Source of the DNA: an uncultured Methylophaga sp.
GTDB taxonomy: Bacteria > Pseudomonadota > Gammaproteobacteria > Nitrosococcales > Methylophagaceae
Length of the DNA: 14,482 nt
NCBI GenBank assembly: GCA_947631375.1
Contig: CANRLD010000023.1
Location: 1 to 14,482 of the forward strand
Reading direction: 5' to 3'
Position numbers and translations under genes: made by a program. Within the stretch, counting starts at the first letter, position 1. Each line of letters begins with the position of its first letter. Shown piece by piece: positions 1 to 6,704 of this stretch. The notes below the pieces were generated by a model. It worked only from the letters and a program-made list of their open reading frames with translations. It ran no database searches and was not told the DNA's origin.

Positions 1-57
1 AGTACCCACACAAATTACTTGATATTGCTTTGTTAAAGAGCTGCAGCTCCTGCTGCA
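1..57 (-). promoter_or_regulatory. rRNA leader antitermination region (boxB, boxA, boxC)
   Basis: Read on the minus strand, three elements appear in the order known from Escherichia coli rrn leaders. A boxB-like hairpin (42-57) has a 6-bp stem and a 4-base loop. A boxA sequence GCTCTTTAACAAA (29-41) follows, then a boxC-like TGTGTGGG (5-12). In E. coli, boxA binds NusB and NusE and lets RNA polymerase read through rRNA without early termination. The same boxA sequence also occurs in 16S-23S spacers, but the consensus promoter just upstream argues for the operon leader. Confidence 0.85.
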
Positions 58-68
58 AAGAAGCGAGA

Positions 69-96
69 ATTATACAGGCTAACTTCTCGCTGTCAA
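69..96 (-). promoter_or_regulatory. rRNA operon promoter (sigma70 type)
   Basis: On the minus strand there is a perfect -35 box TTGACA (91-96) and a perfect -10 box TATAAT (69-74), separated by 16 bases. An AT-rich stretch just upstream (about 100-120) could act as an UP element. The expected transcription start is around 61-64. Immediately downstream lie boxB, boxA and boxC-like elements, which identify this as a ribosomal RNA operon promoter and not that of a protein gene. The 16S gene itself would lie to the left, outside the window. The boxes are seen directly; the rRNA assignment is inferred from the leader. Confidence 0.88.
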
Positions 97-152
97 CCGC
101 AATTATGACAGTATTATGAAACTACATATAAGACTGAACTCTTGCAGAAAAA

Positions 153-228
153 TGGTGGGCCGTCCGCGGCTCGAACGCGGGACCAACGGATTAAAAGTCC
201 GGTGCTCTACCAACTGAGCTAACGGCCC
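153..228 (-). tRNA. tRNA-Lys (UUU anticodon)
   Basis: The 76-base minus-strand sequence folds as a standard cloverleaf. The acceptor stem GGGCCGT pairs with ACGGCCC, the D arm contains TAGCTCAGTTGGTAGAGC, the anticodon loop is CTTTTAA with anticodon TTT, and the T arm is CCGCG-TTCGAGC-CGCGG. The 3' CCA is encoded. The top pair of the anticodon stem (positions 27 and 43) is a C-U mismatch where many relatives have G-U. Five T residues follow the CCA directly (148-152) and may help end the transcript. The gene lies just downstream of queC on the same strand, as in Pseudomonas, and is followed by an rRNA promoter. Confidence 0.97.
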
Positions 229-242
229 AAACCAAGCGCAAC

Positions 243-270
243 ATAATACTACAGCCGATGGAAATGACAA
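243..270 (-). promoter_or_regulatory. Probable promoter of tRNA-Lys
   Basis: On the minus strand, a -35 box TTGTCA (265-270) and a -10 box TATTAT (243-248) are separated by 16 bases, and the -10 box ends 14 bases before the tRNA 5' end. The fit is good, with one or two mismatches in each box. It suggests the tRNA is made independently of queC readthrough. The rest of the 142-base gap between queC and the tRNA (229-370) is AT-rich and shows no clear terminator or small gene. Confidence 0.6.
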
Positions 271-370
271 GCCCCAATCGTTATTTTTTGCTATCAATCG
301 TGATAACAACGGGACTTACTGCGATTCTTTATTTTAAAGGAAGTCACTATAGTTCTATATAAACAAGTAC

Positions 371-1039
371 TTATTGATATCGAGTAGGATCAGCTAAGCC
401 TGCCTCAGCAAATCCTTGCCGTCTCAAGCGACAGGAATCGCACTGTCCACACGCTCGTCCCTGCGCGTCAGCCTGATAACAGGATATGGTTTCACTGTAG
501 TCGATACCAAGCGCCGTTCCGTGTGTAATGATGTCAGCTTTTGATAAAGACATCAAAGGCGCTCTTATATATATAGGTTTGCCTTCAGTTGCTGATTTGA
601 TGGCTAGGTTTGCCAGCTTTTCGAAAGCAGTTACAAACTCTGGACGACAATCCGGATACCCGGAATAGTCGACAGCATTCACACCAATATAGATGGCTTC
701 TGCTTGCAGCACTTCTGCCCAGCCTAACGCTATCGCTAGAAAAACAGTGTTTCTGGCAGGAACATACGTTACCGGAATACCCTCCTGCGCGACTTCAGGG
801 ACATCAATATCATCGGTTAGAGCCGACCCACCAATCGTACGCAAATCAATCTGGATAACTTTATGCTCAACAACTCCGTATTTTTCAGCCAGTCGTTGTG
901 CAGCATTAAGCTCCGTTTTGTGGCGCTGCCCATAGTCAAAACTTATACTGTAACAAGCGTATCCCTCTGCTTTAGCGAAAGCCAAGGCAGTTATCGAATC
1001 CAATCCACCCGAAAGCAGTATGACTGCGCGCTTATTCAT
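371..1039 (-). CDS. queC: 7-cyano-7-deazaguanine synthase QueC
   Basis: QueC converts 7-carboxy-7-deazaguanine to preQ0 using ATP and ammonia, a cytosolic step in queuosine synthesis. The 222-residue protein has the PP-loop nucleotide-binding motif SGGLDS at residues 10-15. Four cysteines near the C-terminus (C187, C197, C200, C203) match the structural zinc site of the family, and the length is normal. I place the start at the ATG at 1039, because it overlaps the queE stop as ATGA and begins with the family's usual MNKRAVILLSGG. A longer reading from 1060 would add seven residues of queE overlap and is unlikely. It is the last gene of the long minus-strand run. QueD and QueF are not in the window. 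Confidence 0.96.
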   Translation of the reverse strand: MNKRAVILLSGGLDSITALAFAKAEGYACYSISFDYGQRHKTELNAAQRLAEKYGVVEHKVIQIDLRTIGGSALTDDIDVPEVAQEGIPVTYVPARNTVFLAIALGWAEVLQAEAIYIGVNAVDYSGYPDCRPEFVTAFEKLANLAIKSATEGKPIYIRAPLMSLSKADIITHGTALGIDYSETISCYQADAQGRACGQCDSCRLRRQGFAEAGLADPTRYQ

Positions 1040-1677
1040 CGGCCTTGTGCATCGTTCCATAAGTATTTGTGTAACTGGATTTGCATTCTCACGGACAGGT
1101 TGTCAGCAATGATCCAGTCAGCAAGCACTGCTGGCTGCAAATTATTATGTTCTGGAGAGAATAAAACTTCACAACGCTGCGTTAAATCGTAGTGGGCTAA
1201 TTGTTCTGTTGCCCACTGGTAATCCTCACGATTACAGATAACGAACTTGACCTGATCTCGAGAATTTAACAGCTCAATATTGCTGTAACGGTTTTTGGAA
1301 AGTTCACCTGAGGCAGGGGTTTTCAAATCCATAACACGCACGACTCGTGGGTCAATATCGCTGATATCCATTGCGCCACTGGTTTCCAGCGAAACTTCGA
1401 CATCCAGATCACACAATGCCGTCAGCAGTTCTCGACAGCTGGGTTGTGCGAGAGGCTCGCCGCCAGTCACCGTCACATATTGCGGGTTATAGCGTTGCAC
1501 TTCTGCCACGATGTCACTGATCGCCATTTTCTGTCCACCATGAAACGCATATTCTGTATCACAGTAGCCACAGCGCAATGGACAACCAGTTAATCTGACA
1601 AAAACCGTAGGCAAACCGACTGTACGCGTTTCCCCTTGTAACGAATAAAATATTTCAGTAATACGACATTGAGCCAT
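1036..1677 (-). CDS. queE: 7-carboxy-7-deazaguanine synthase QueE
   Basis: QueE is a radical SAM enzyme that rearranges 6-carboxy-tetrahydropterin into 7-carboxy-7-deazaguanine, the substrate of QueC. From the chosen ATG the protein has 213 residues. The iron-sulfur cluster motif C32-x3-C36-x2-C39 (CPLRCGYC) is intact, preceded by the substrate-loop signature EIFYSLQGE and followed by the SAM-binding TVTGGEPL segment. The start is uncertain: a TTG at 1692 is in frame and would add five residues, but neither candidate has a strong ribosome binding site. The ATG at 1677 gives a beginning like that of homologues. The stop overlaps the queC start by four bases, so the two are probably translationally coupled. 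Confidence 0.94.
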   Translation of the reverse strand: MAQCRITEIFYSLQGETRTVGLPTVFVRLTGCPLRCGYCDTEYAFHGGQKMAISDIVAEVQRYNPQYVTVTGGEPLAQPSCRELLTALCDLDVEVSLETSGAMDISDIDPRVVRVMDLKTPASGELSKNRYSNIELLNSRDQVKFVICNREDYQWATEQLAHYDLTQRCEVLFSPEHNNLQPAVLADWIIADNLSVRMQIQLHKYLWNDAQGR

Positions 1678-1700
1678 TGACAGTTTCTGCAAAATTTCTT

Positions 1701-2531
1701 TTATTGCGCACTTTGCTGAATACGATCCAGACGCACTTGAGCCAAACGCGAAGCTGATGTATCTGGATACTGTTGCAGTACTTGATTCAATGTGGCTTGG
1801 GCCTTATCACTATCTCCGGCTTCATATTCACTAAAGCCACGCTTTAACAGCGCATCAGCGACTTTGCTGCTGCCAGAATAGTCCGTCAGCACTTTTTCAA
1901 AAGCCACAATCGCTTGATCAAACTCACGCAACACATAGTGCGCCTCCCCCTGCCAGTAATACACATTTGGCAAATAGCTGCTGGCTGGATAATTTTGAGG
2001 AAATGCATTCAATGCAGCCAACGCCTCTTGGTAACGCCCCCCACGCAAGTCCTGTAATGCCGCTTGATACGCTGCTTCTCCACTCTCAATGGCAACTGGC
2101 GCCAGTGAATCAATACCATCCTGCTCCGCTGGGGCACTCTCCGAGCTTTCAGCATCCGCAAGTTCAGCGCCTGCAGCTTCACTTGCCATCGCTGCGGAGT
2201 CTTCCACTGTCGGCGCTGGCGCCGCTGGCACAGCAGACTGTTCAGCCTCTACTATCCGCTTATCCAGATCCAGATACTGCTCACGCTGGCGTTGCTGCAT
2301 TTGTTCGATCTTATGATTAAGCTCTTCATTTGCACCATTTAGTCGTTGAATTTCGCGTTGCAATTGATCCACCTGGGTAAGTAATGAGGTCAACCCCTGC
2401 CCTTGGATAATACGCTCTAGACGATCCATGCGTGCATTAATGGATTCCTGCTCTGCCCAAGAAACAGTGGGCGCTATTGCAGCGCCCACCATGAATGCAA
2501 TGATCAGTTGTTTTTGCTTTTTGAAAGGCAT
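1701..2531 (-). CDS. cpoB: Cell division coordinator CpoB (YbgF), periplasmic TPR protein
   Basis: CpoB links peptidoglycan synthesis by PBP1B with Tol-driven outer-membrane constriction in the periplasm. The 276-residue protein has a signal peptide (about 1-26, cleavage after SWA). A coiled-coil segment (about 28-95) follows that in the family mediates trimer formation, then a low-complexity Ala/Pro/Glu linker (about 97-150). TPR-type repeats run from about 153 to the end, with helices around GEAAYQAAL, GEAHYVLREF and GFSEYEAGD. An in-frame TTG at 2543 would overlap pal by 11 bases. The ATG at 2531, one base after the pal stop, is preferred because it begins directly with a signal peptide. 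The gene closes the tol-pal cluster. Confidence 0.94.
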   Translation of the reverse strand: MPFKKQKQLIIAFMVGAAIAPTVSWAEQESINARMDRLERIIQGQGLTSLLTQVDQLQREIQRLNGANEELNHKIEQMQQRQREQYLDLDKRIVEAEQSAVPAAPAPTVEDSAAMASEAAGAELADAESSESAPAEQDGIDSLAPVAIESGEAAYQAALQDLRGGRYQEALAALNAFPQNYPASSYLPNVYYWQGEAHYVLREFDQAIVAFEKVLTDYSGSSKVADALLKRGFSEYEAGDSDKAQATLNQVLQQYPDTSASRLAQVRLDRIQQSAQ

Positions 2532-2532
2532 A

Positions 2533-3105
2533 TCAGCGACCAATATAGACTATTTCAACCCGGCGATTTTGTGACCATGCAGACTCATCACTGCCGTCGA
2601 CTGCAGGACGTTCCTCACCAAAGCTTGTGACACGAAATTGTTGGGCACTGGCACCTTGCAACATCAGTAACTGACGGATAGACAACGCACGACGCTCACC
2701 CAGCGCCAGGTTGTATTCACGGGAGCCGCGCTCATCGGTATGACCTTCCAGTCTTACAGTCAAGTTTGGATTTTTACCCAGATAAGCGGCATGTGCTTCA
2801 ACAATCGCCTGATCCTGTGGTCTGACGCTCGCACTGTCATAATCAAAATAGATAATACGATTTGATAACGGATTTGACGGATCATTCAGTTCACTACTGG
2901 AGAACTGATCTTCACCTACAACAACACTGGCTTCAGCTCCCAGATCACGACCATCTGCATTTTGATCAGAAACCCCGGATGTTGAAGCACCATTGCGTTC
3001 TTCAACCAATACATCATCACCAACACCATCTTTGGTCGTATTACCGCTACAAGCGCCCAGTAGGAATAACGCAACTAACAGAGCCGAAAATTTAAAACGA
3101 TTCAT
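2533..3105 (-). CDS. pal: Peptidoglycan-associated lipoprotein Pal
   Basis: Pal anchors the outer membrane to peptidoglycan and is the outer-membrane end of the Tol-Pal machine. The 190-residue precursor has a lipoprotein signal with lipobox LGAC and lipidated cysteine C19. The next residue is serine, not aspartate, consistent with sorting to the outer membrane. An acidic flexible linker (about 20-80) leads to an OmpA-like domain (about 83-188). That domain carries the diaminopimelate-binding signature in EGHTDERGSREYNLALGERR (residues 120-139). The start has a clear ribosome binding site (AGGAG at 3115-3119). Pal lies 22 bases after tolB, with cpoB immediately following. Confidence 0.98.
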   Translation of the reverse strand: MNRFKFSALLVALFLLGACSGNTTKDGVGDDVLVEERNGASTSGVSDQNADGRDLGAEASVVVGEDQFSSSELNDPSNPLSNRIIYFDYDSASVRPQDQAIVEAHAAYLGKNPNLTVRLEGHTDERGSREYNLALGERRALSIRQLLMLQGASAQQFRVTSFGEERPAVDGSDESAWSQNRRVEIVYIGR

Positions 3106-3127
3106 AAAAAAACACTCCTGATATAAA

Positions 3128-4426
3128 TTATTTTTTCAGCGGAGACCATGCAGGTTCACGCACAATAGTTCCGGATTCGCTCAAACGTTGATGGATCCGG
3201 CCATCAACAGAGACAGCAGCCAACACGCCCCTGCCTTTTTGCTCAGTAGCATACAGGATCATCTGCCCATTCGGCGCAAAACTGGGCGACTCTGCACGGC
3301 CAGACTCCGTCAGGACTTGCAACGCCCCGGTTTTTAAATCCTGTACAGCAATATAAAAACGCCCACTCACTGCATGCACCATTGTCAATTTGCGACCATC
3401 TGGCGATATATCCGGCGAAGCGTTGTAATTTCCTTCAAACGTAACACGTTCTGCACGACCACCATTGGCCGGAACACGATAAATCTGTGGCTGGCCACCA
3501 CGGTCTGAAGTGAAGAAAATATTATCACCATCCGGCGACCATACGGCTTCGGTATCAATTGCCTGCGCATTATTGGTAACTCGCATCAACTCGCCACTCG
3601 ACAGTTCAAGCACATAGACTTCCGGATTACCGTTTCTGGATAAGGTCAATGCCAGTTTCCGGCCATCCGGAGACCACGCAGGTGCACTGTTAATCCCGTC
3701 AAATGAAGCAACCGATTGACGTTGCCCGCTTTGCAACTTCTGCACAAACACTTCTGATTTGCCATTTTCAAAGGTGACATAGGCCAGCTGATTTCCATCC
3801 GGTGACCATGCCGGCGACATGATTGGCTGTGTGGACTGCAGTACGGTACGTGGATTCGCCCCATCAGCATCTGATATTTGTAGGGCAAAGCGTTTTTTTC
3901 CATCACTGGCAGAGACTTGCGTGACAAACGCCAGCCGGGTAGAAAAAATCCCTTTTTCGCCAGTTAGTGTTTCATATACCACATCGGCAATCTGGTGCCC
4001 CAGTGCCCGGATCCCAGAAGCTGGAACCTGATAGCGCTTGCCGGCCAACTGTTGCCCACGGTAAACATCAAACAATTGAAATTGTACCTGATAGTTTTCC
4101 CCATCCTGGCTACTGATTTTACCGATGAGTAAGCCTTCGGAACGCAACAGCCGCCAGTCAGCAAAGTTTACTTGTGACTGCTCTGTGGGCCTTGAGACCA
4201 AATCCTGCTCATCAAGTGGTGCAAAACGGCCACTGCTTGCCAGGTCGTTACGAATTATCGCAGAAATATCTTCTGGCGCATTCACCCCTTCAGCACCAAA
4301 CGGAACAATCGCAATCGGTAGCGCTGCATCTGAACCGCCAGTGATTTCTATCGTCAGCAAGGCTTGTGCCTGCAAAGGTAAAAAAGCAAGCAAAACGCCT
4401 AGCTTTAACAACCATTTCCTAATCAT
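3128..4426 (-). CDS. tolB: Tol-Pal system protein TolB
   Basis: TolB is a periplasmic protein that shuttles between Pal and TolA and controls when Pal binds peptidoglycan. The 432-residue precursor has a signal peptide (about 1-22, ending LQAQA), an N-terminal mixed domain, and a six-bladed beta-propeller from about residue 165. The propeller blades are marked by repeated WSPDG-type motifs (AWSPDGNQLAY, AWSPDGRKLAL, VWSPDGDNIFF, ISPDGRKL, FAPNGQMILY). Length matches E. coli TolB (about 430). I prefer the ATG at 4426, eight bases after an AAGG ribosome binding site overlapping the tolA stop. A GTG at 4429 is the alternative and adds one residue. The gap to tolA is 11 bases. Confidence 0.97.
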   Translation of the reverse strand: MIRKWLLKLGVLLAFLPLQAQALLTIEITGGSDAALPIAIVPFGAEGVNAPEDISAIIRNDLASSGRFAPLDEQDLVSRPTEQSQVNFADWRLLRSEGLLIGKISSQDGENYQVQFQLFDVYRGQQLAGKRYQVPASGIRALGHQIADVVYETLTGEKGIFSTRLAFVTQVSASDGKKRFALQISDADGANPRTVLQSTQPIMSPAWSPDGNQLAYVTFENGKSEVFVQKLQSGQRQSVASFDGINSAPAWSPDGRKLALTLSRNGNPEVYVLELSSGELMRVTNNAQAIDTEAVWSPDGDNIFFTSDRGGQPQIYRVPANGGRAERVTFEGNYNASPDISPDGRKLTMVHAVSGRFYIAVQDLKTGALQVLTESGRAESPSFAPNGQMILYATEQKGRGVLAAVSVDGRIHQRLSESGTIVREPAWSPLKK

Positions 4427-4437
4427 CACATCCGCCT

Positions 4438-5568
4438 TTATTCTGGTCTGAATACAAAATTAAAACTTCTAAACTCTGCTGCTGCCTTGGCATCACTTGG
4501 CAGCGGCAAAGGAGAGGATTTATAAACGGCGCTCTCTGCCGAGCGGTCGAAAACAGCATTGCCACTACTTTTTACAATGGTCACCTCACCGACATCACCG
4601 CCGGGTAAAGTCCGTATTTGCAATGTCACTTCCAGACCGCTATCCGCAGTCGCCGGTTTAATCCAGAAGCGTTTCACGCGTTGTTGAATAATGAGTGAAT
4701 ATTCATCTACAACACCTTTAATACGGCGGCCTTCGCGCTCGGCCTGCTCGGCCTCTAACTGCCGTTGTAAATCCGCTTCGGCTTCAGCTTTGCGCTTAGC
4801 CTCTTCCTCAGCAGCTTTGCGTTTCGCTTCTTCTTCCGCCTTACGCTTGGCCTCTTCCTGAGCCTTGCGTTCTGCTTCCGCTTTTTGTTTGGCTTCTTCT
4901 TCCGCCTTACGCTTGGCTTCTTCCTGAGCCTTACGTTCTGCTTCGGCTTTTTGCTTGGCCTCTTCTTCCGCCTTACGTTTGGCTTCCTCTTCTTGCGCTT
5001 TACGCTGTGCTTCCGCCTCTTCTCTGGCTTTTTCTGCCGCCAAACGCTCTGCTTCGGCTTGTTGTTTGGCTGCTTCTGCCGCCTGACGTTCCGCTTCGGC
5101 TTTCTGCTTAGCCTCTTCTGCCGCCTGGCGCTCTAGCTCAGCTTGTTGACGCGCTTCTTCTTGTTCAATTCGTTGTTGTTCGAGTTCTTTCAGCCGCTGC
5201 TGTTCCTGCTCTGCTTCCTGTTGGCGTTTTTCAGCATCAAGTCGTGCACGCTCCTGCATGTCCAACAGCTCCTGCTCTTGTCGGGCAAGTTCTTGTTGCG
5301 ATTTTTCCAACTGTTCCTCAATCTTTTGTTGTCGTTCCTCTTCTGCGGCGCGTTTACTGTCCTCTGCTTCTTGCAGCCGGGCCATTTCCTCCAGCACCAG
5401 ATCCTCATCCATTACGGTAGCTTGTACGATTTCGACTTCCGGCTGGCCAAGCTGGCGTATTTCGGTTGGCATATCAAAGCTGAGTACCAACAATAAAATC
5501 AACAATACATGCAGTACTGTTGAGGCGCCACCGGCAAGCAATGTTTGCACAATAGGATGCTGTTTCAT
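4438..5568 (-). CDS. tolA: Tol-Pal system inner-membrane linker TolA
   Basis: TolA spans the periplasm, carrying force from the TolQ-TolR motor to TolB and Pal. The 376-residue protein has three parts. A single N-terminal membrane helix (about 11-31) carries S16 and H20 of the conserved S-x3-H motif that contacts TolQR. A very long charged Ala/Glu/Lys/Gln helix covers about 58-280. A C-terminal globular domain covers about 283-376. The helix contains nearly exact 22-residue repeats at about 197-250. The C-terminal domain has a TonB-like appearance (RVKRFWIKP, then VTLQIRTLPGGDVGEVTIVK), and the protein has no cysteine. The gene begins five bases after the tolR stop. Confidence 0.96.
   Translation of the reverse strand: MKQHPIVQTLLAGGASTVLHVLLILLLVLSFDMPTEIRQLGQPEVEIVQATVMDEDLVLEEMARLQEAEDSKRAAEEERQQKIEEQLEKSQQELARQEQELLDMQERARLDAEKRQQEAEQEQQRLKELEQQRIEQEEARQQAELERQAAEEAKQKAEAERQAAEAAKQQAEAERLAAEKAREEAEAQRKAQEEEAKRKAEEEAKQKAEAERKAQEEAKRKAEEEAKQKAEAERKAQEEAKRKAEEEAKRKAAEEEAKRKAEAEADLQRQLEAEQAEREGRRIKGVVDEYSLIIQQRVKRFWIKPATADSGLEVTLQIRTLPGGDVGEVTIVKSSGNAVFDRSAESAVYKSSPLPLPSDAKAAAEFRSFNFVFRPE
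4835..4976 (-). repeat. 66-bp tandem repeat inside tolA
   Basis: The word TCCGCCTTAC (plus strand) recurs at 4835, 4901 and 4967, exactly 66 bases apart, and the sequence between the copies is nearly identical. It gives two full units and the start of a third. Each unit encodes 22 residues of the TolA stalk (AKRKAEEEAKQKAEAERKAQ plus EE). The period keeps the reading frame, so gain or loss of a unit would lengthen or shorten the helix without breaking the gene. Confidence 0.85.
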
Positions 5569-5573
5569 CAGAA

Positions 5574-6020
5574 TTACTGTGTTGGAGGTTCCGGTCGTTG
5601 CGTGATCAGCCCGACATTGGGCACACCCGCTTTTTGTAATAAGGCCATAGCGCCTACGACCTGTCCATAACTTGCGGCGCTGTCACCTTTGACCATTACC
5701 GGGGTCTCAGGATTACGTCGCAATACCGCTGACACTCTGGCGATCAGGTCTTGCGCGCCAATAGTTTGATCCTGATTTTCACCGATCGAGGCATAGTAAT
5801 TACCATCTGCATCCACTGATATCACCAACGGTTCAAGATTTTCCGGTACATCAACCGGATTGGCATCTGCACTGGGTAAGTCAACTTGGACACCTTGTGT
5901 CAGCATGGGTGCAGTAATCATAAAAATGATCAGCAGCACCAGCATAACGTCGATATACGGGACAACGTTTATTTCCGCCACAGGTTTGCGTCGCAGGCGC
6001 TGTTGTTTATAAAGTGCCAT
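5574..6020 (-). CDS. tolR: Tol-Pal system motor protein TolR
   Basis: TolR, with TolQ, forms the proton-driven motor in the inner membrane and belongs to the ExbD/TolR family. The 148-residue protein has a short cytoplasmic N-terminus and one membrane helix (about 19-40). The essential proton-carrying aspartate is D24 in the motif INVVPYIDVMLVLL, equivalent to D23 of E. coli. A periplasmic domain follows (about 60-140) with the usual VMVKGD strand. The ATG has a good ribosome binding site (CGGAG seven bases upstream). It lies 15 bases after tolQ and five bases before tolA. Confidence 0.97.
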   Translation of the reverse strand: MALYKQQRLRRKPVAEINVVPYIDVMLVLLIIFMITAPMLTQGVQVDLPSADANPVDVPENLEPLVISVDADGNYYASIGENQDQTIGAQDLIARVSAVLRRNPETPVMVKGDSAASYGQVVGAMALLQKAGVPNVGLITQRPEPPTQ

Positions 6021-6035
6021 CGTTTGGCTCCGTTA

Positions 6036-6704
6036 TTAACCTTGTTGCCGTTGCAAAATTGAAGAGAACTCTTCAACGAAGTTGTCATATCGGCTAATCA
6101 GTCGCTCAACTTCGTTTGAATAGCGGTTATAAGCAACCACCGCTGGGATCGCCGCAAACAAGCCCATTGCTGTAGCGATCAGTGCCTCGGCAATACCCGG
6201 AGCAACCATCGCCAGCGTAGCTTGTTGTACTTCACCTAAAGCACGAAACGAATTCATAATACCCCAGACGGTTCCAAACAGACCAATATAGGGACTGGTG
6301 GAACCTGCTGTCGCTAAAAATGGCAGAGACAGCTCTAATTCATCTATTTCTCGCGATAAGGATATCCGCATAACACGCTGCGTGCCTTCCAGCACATAAG
6401 TTGAATCTGACGAGGTCTTTTTCAGCCGGACAAACTCTTTAAACCCTGCTTCAAAAATACCTTCCATTCCGCGACCGGAATGTGGTTTGGCGGTAATATC
6501 CTCATACAGTCTATTCAGCTCATTTCCTGACCAGAACTTATCTTCAAACGAGTCCGCATCTCGTTGCGCCTGAACCAGCTCGCTGCGTTTTTTGAAAATA
6601 ATAGTCCATGAATACACTGATATCAGCAGCAAGATCAGCATTACCAGCTGTACCAGCAAGCTCGCCTCTGATATCAGGGAAATTAAGGATAGATCAGCAT
6701 TCAC
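6036..6704 (-). CDS. tolQ: Tol-Pal system motor protein TolQ
   Basis: TolQ is the ExbB/MotA-type channel subunit of the Tol motor. The 222-residue protein has membrane helices at about 15-36, 128-150 and 168-192. The two threonines lining the proton path are T145 (GLFGTVWGIMNSF) and T178 (IAEALIATAMGLFAAIP), the same numbers as in E. coli. The cytoplasmic loop carries the family signature FEDKFWSG. The start is a GTG, chosen because a CGGAG ribosome binding site sits seven bases upstream and there is no usable in-frame ATG nearby. The first 11 bases overlap the end of ybgC, which points to translational coupling. Confidence 0.97.
   Translation of the reverse strand: MNADLSLISLISEASLLVQLVMLILLLISVYSWTIIFKKRSELVQAQRDADSFEDKFWSGNELNRLYEDITAKPHSGRGMEGIFEAGFKEFVRLKKTSSDSTYVLEGTQRVMRISLSREIDELELSLPFLATAGSTSPYIGLFGTVWGIMNSFRALGEVQQATLAMVAPGIAEALIATAMGLFAAIPAVVAYNRYSNEVERLISRYDNFVEEFSSILQRQQG

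Noticed and set aside
103..309. A 68-residue open frame on the minus strand
   Set aside because: It reads straight through the tRNA-Lys gene and its promoter, so it is not a protein gene.
229..370. A terminator or small RNA between queC and tRNA-Lys
   Set aside because: Only short direct repeats (CAATCG at 276-300) and small palindromes were seen, with no stable hairpin followed by T residues.
1678..1692. A TTG start for queE that adds five residues
   Set aside because: No better ribosome binding site than the ATG at 1677, and homologues begin close to the ATG. Not fully excluded.
4835..4976. Regular 66-base repeats suggesting a CRISPR-like array
   Set aside because: The units are contiguous coding repeats without unique spacers and keep the tolA frame.
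4885..5496. Two plus-strand frames with strongly hydrophobic Leu/Phe-rich products that look like membrane proteins
   Set aside because: They are antisense shadows of the tolA stalk: Ala/Glu/Lys/Gln codons read backward give Phe, Leu, Cys and Arg. They have no ribosome binding site and no independent support.
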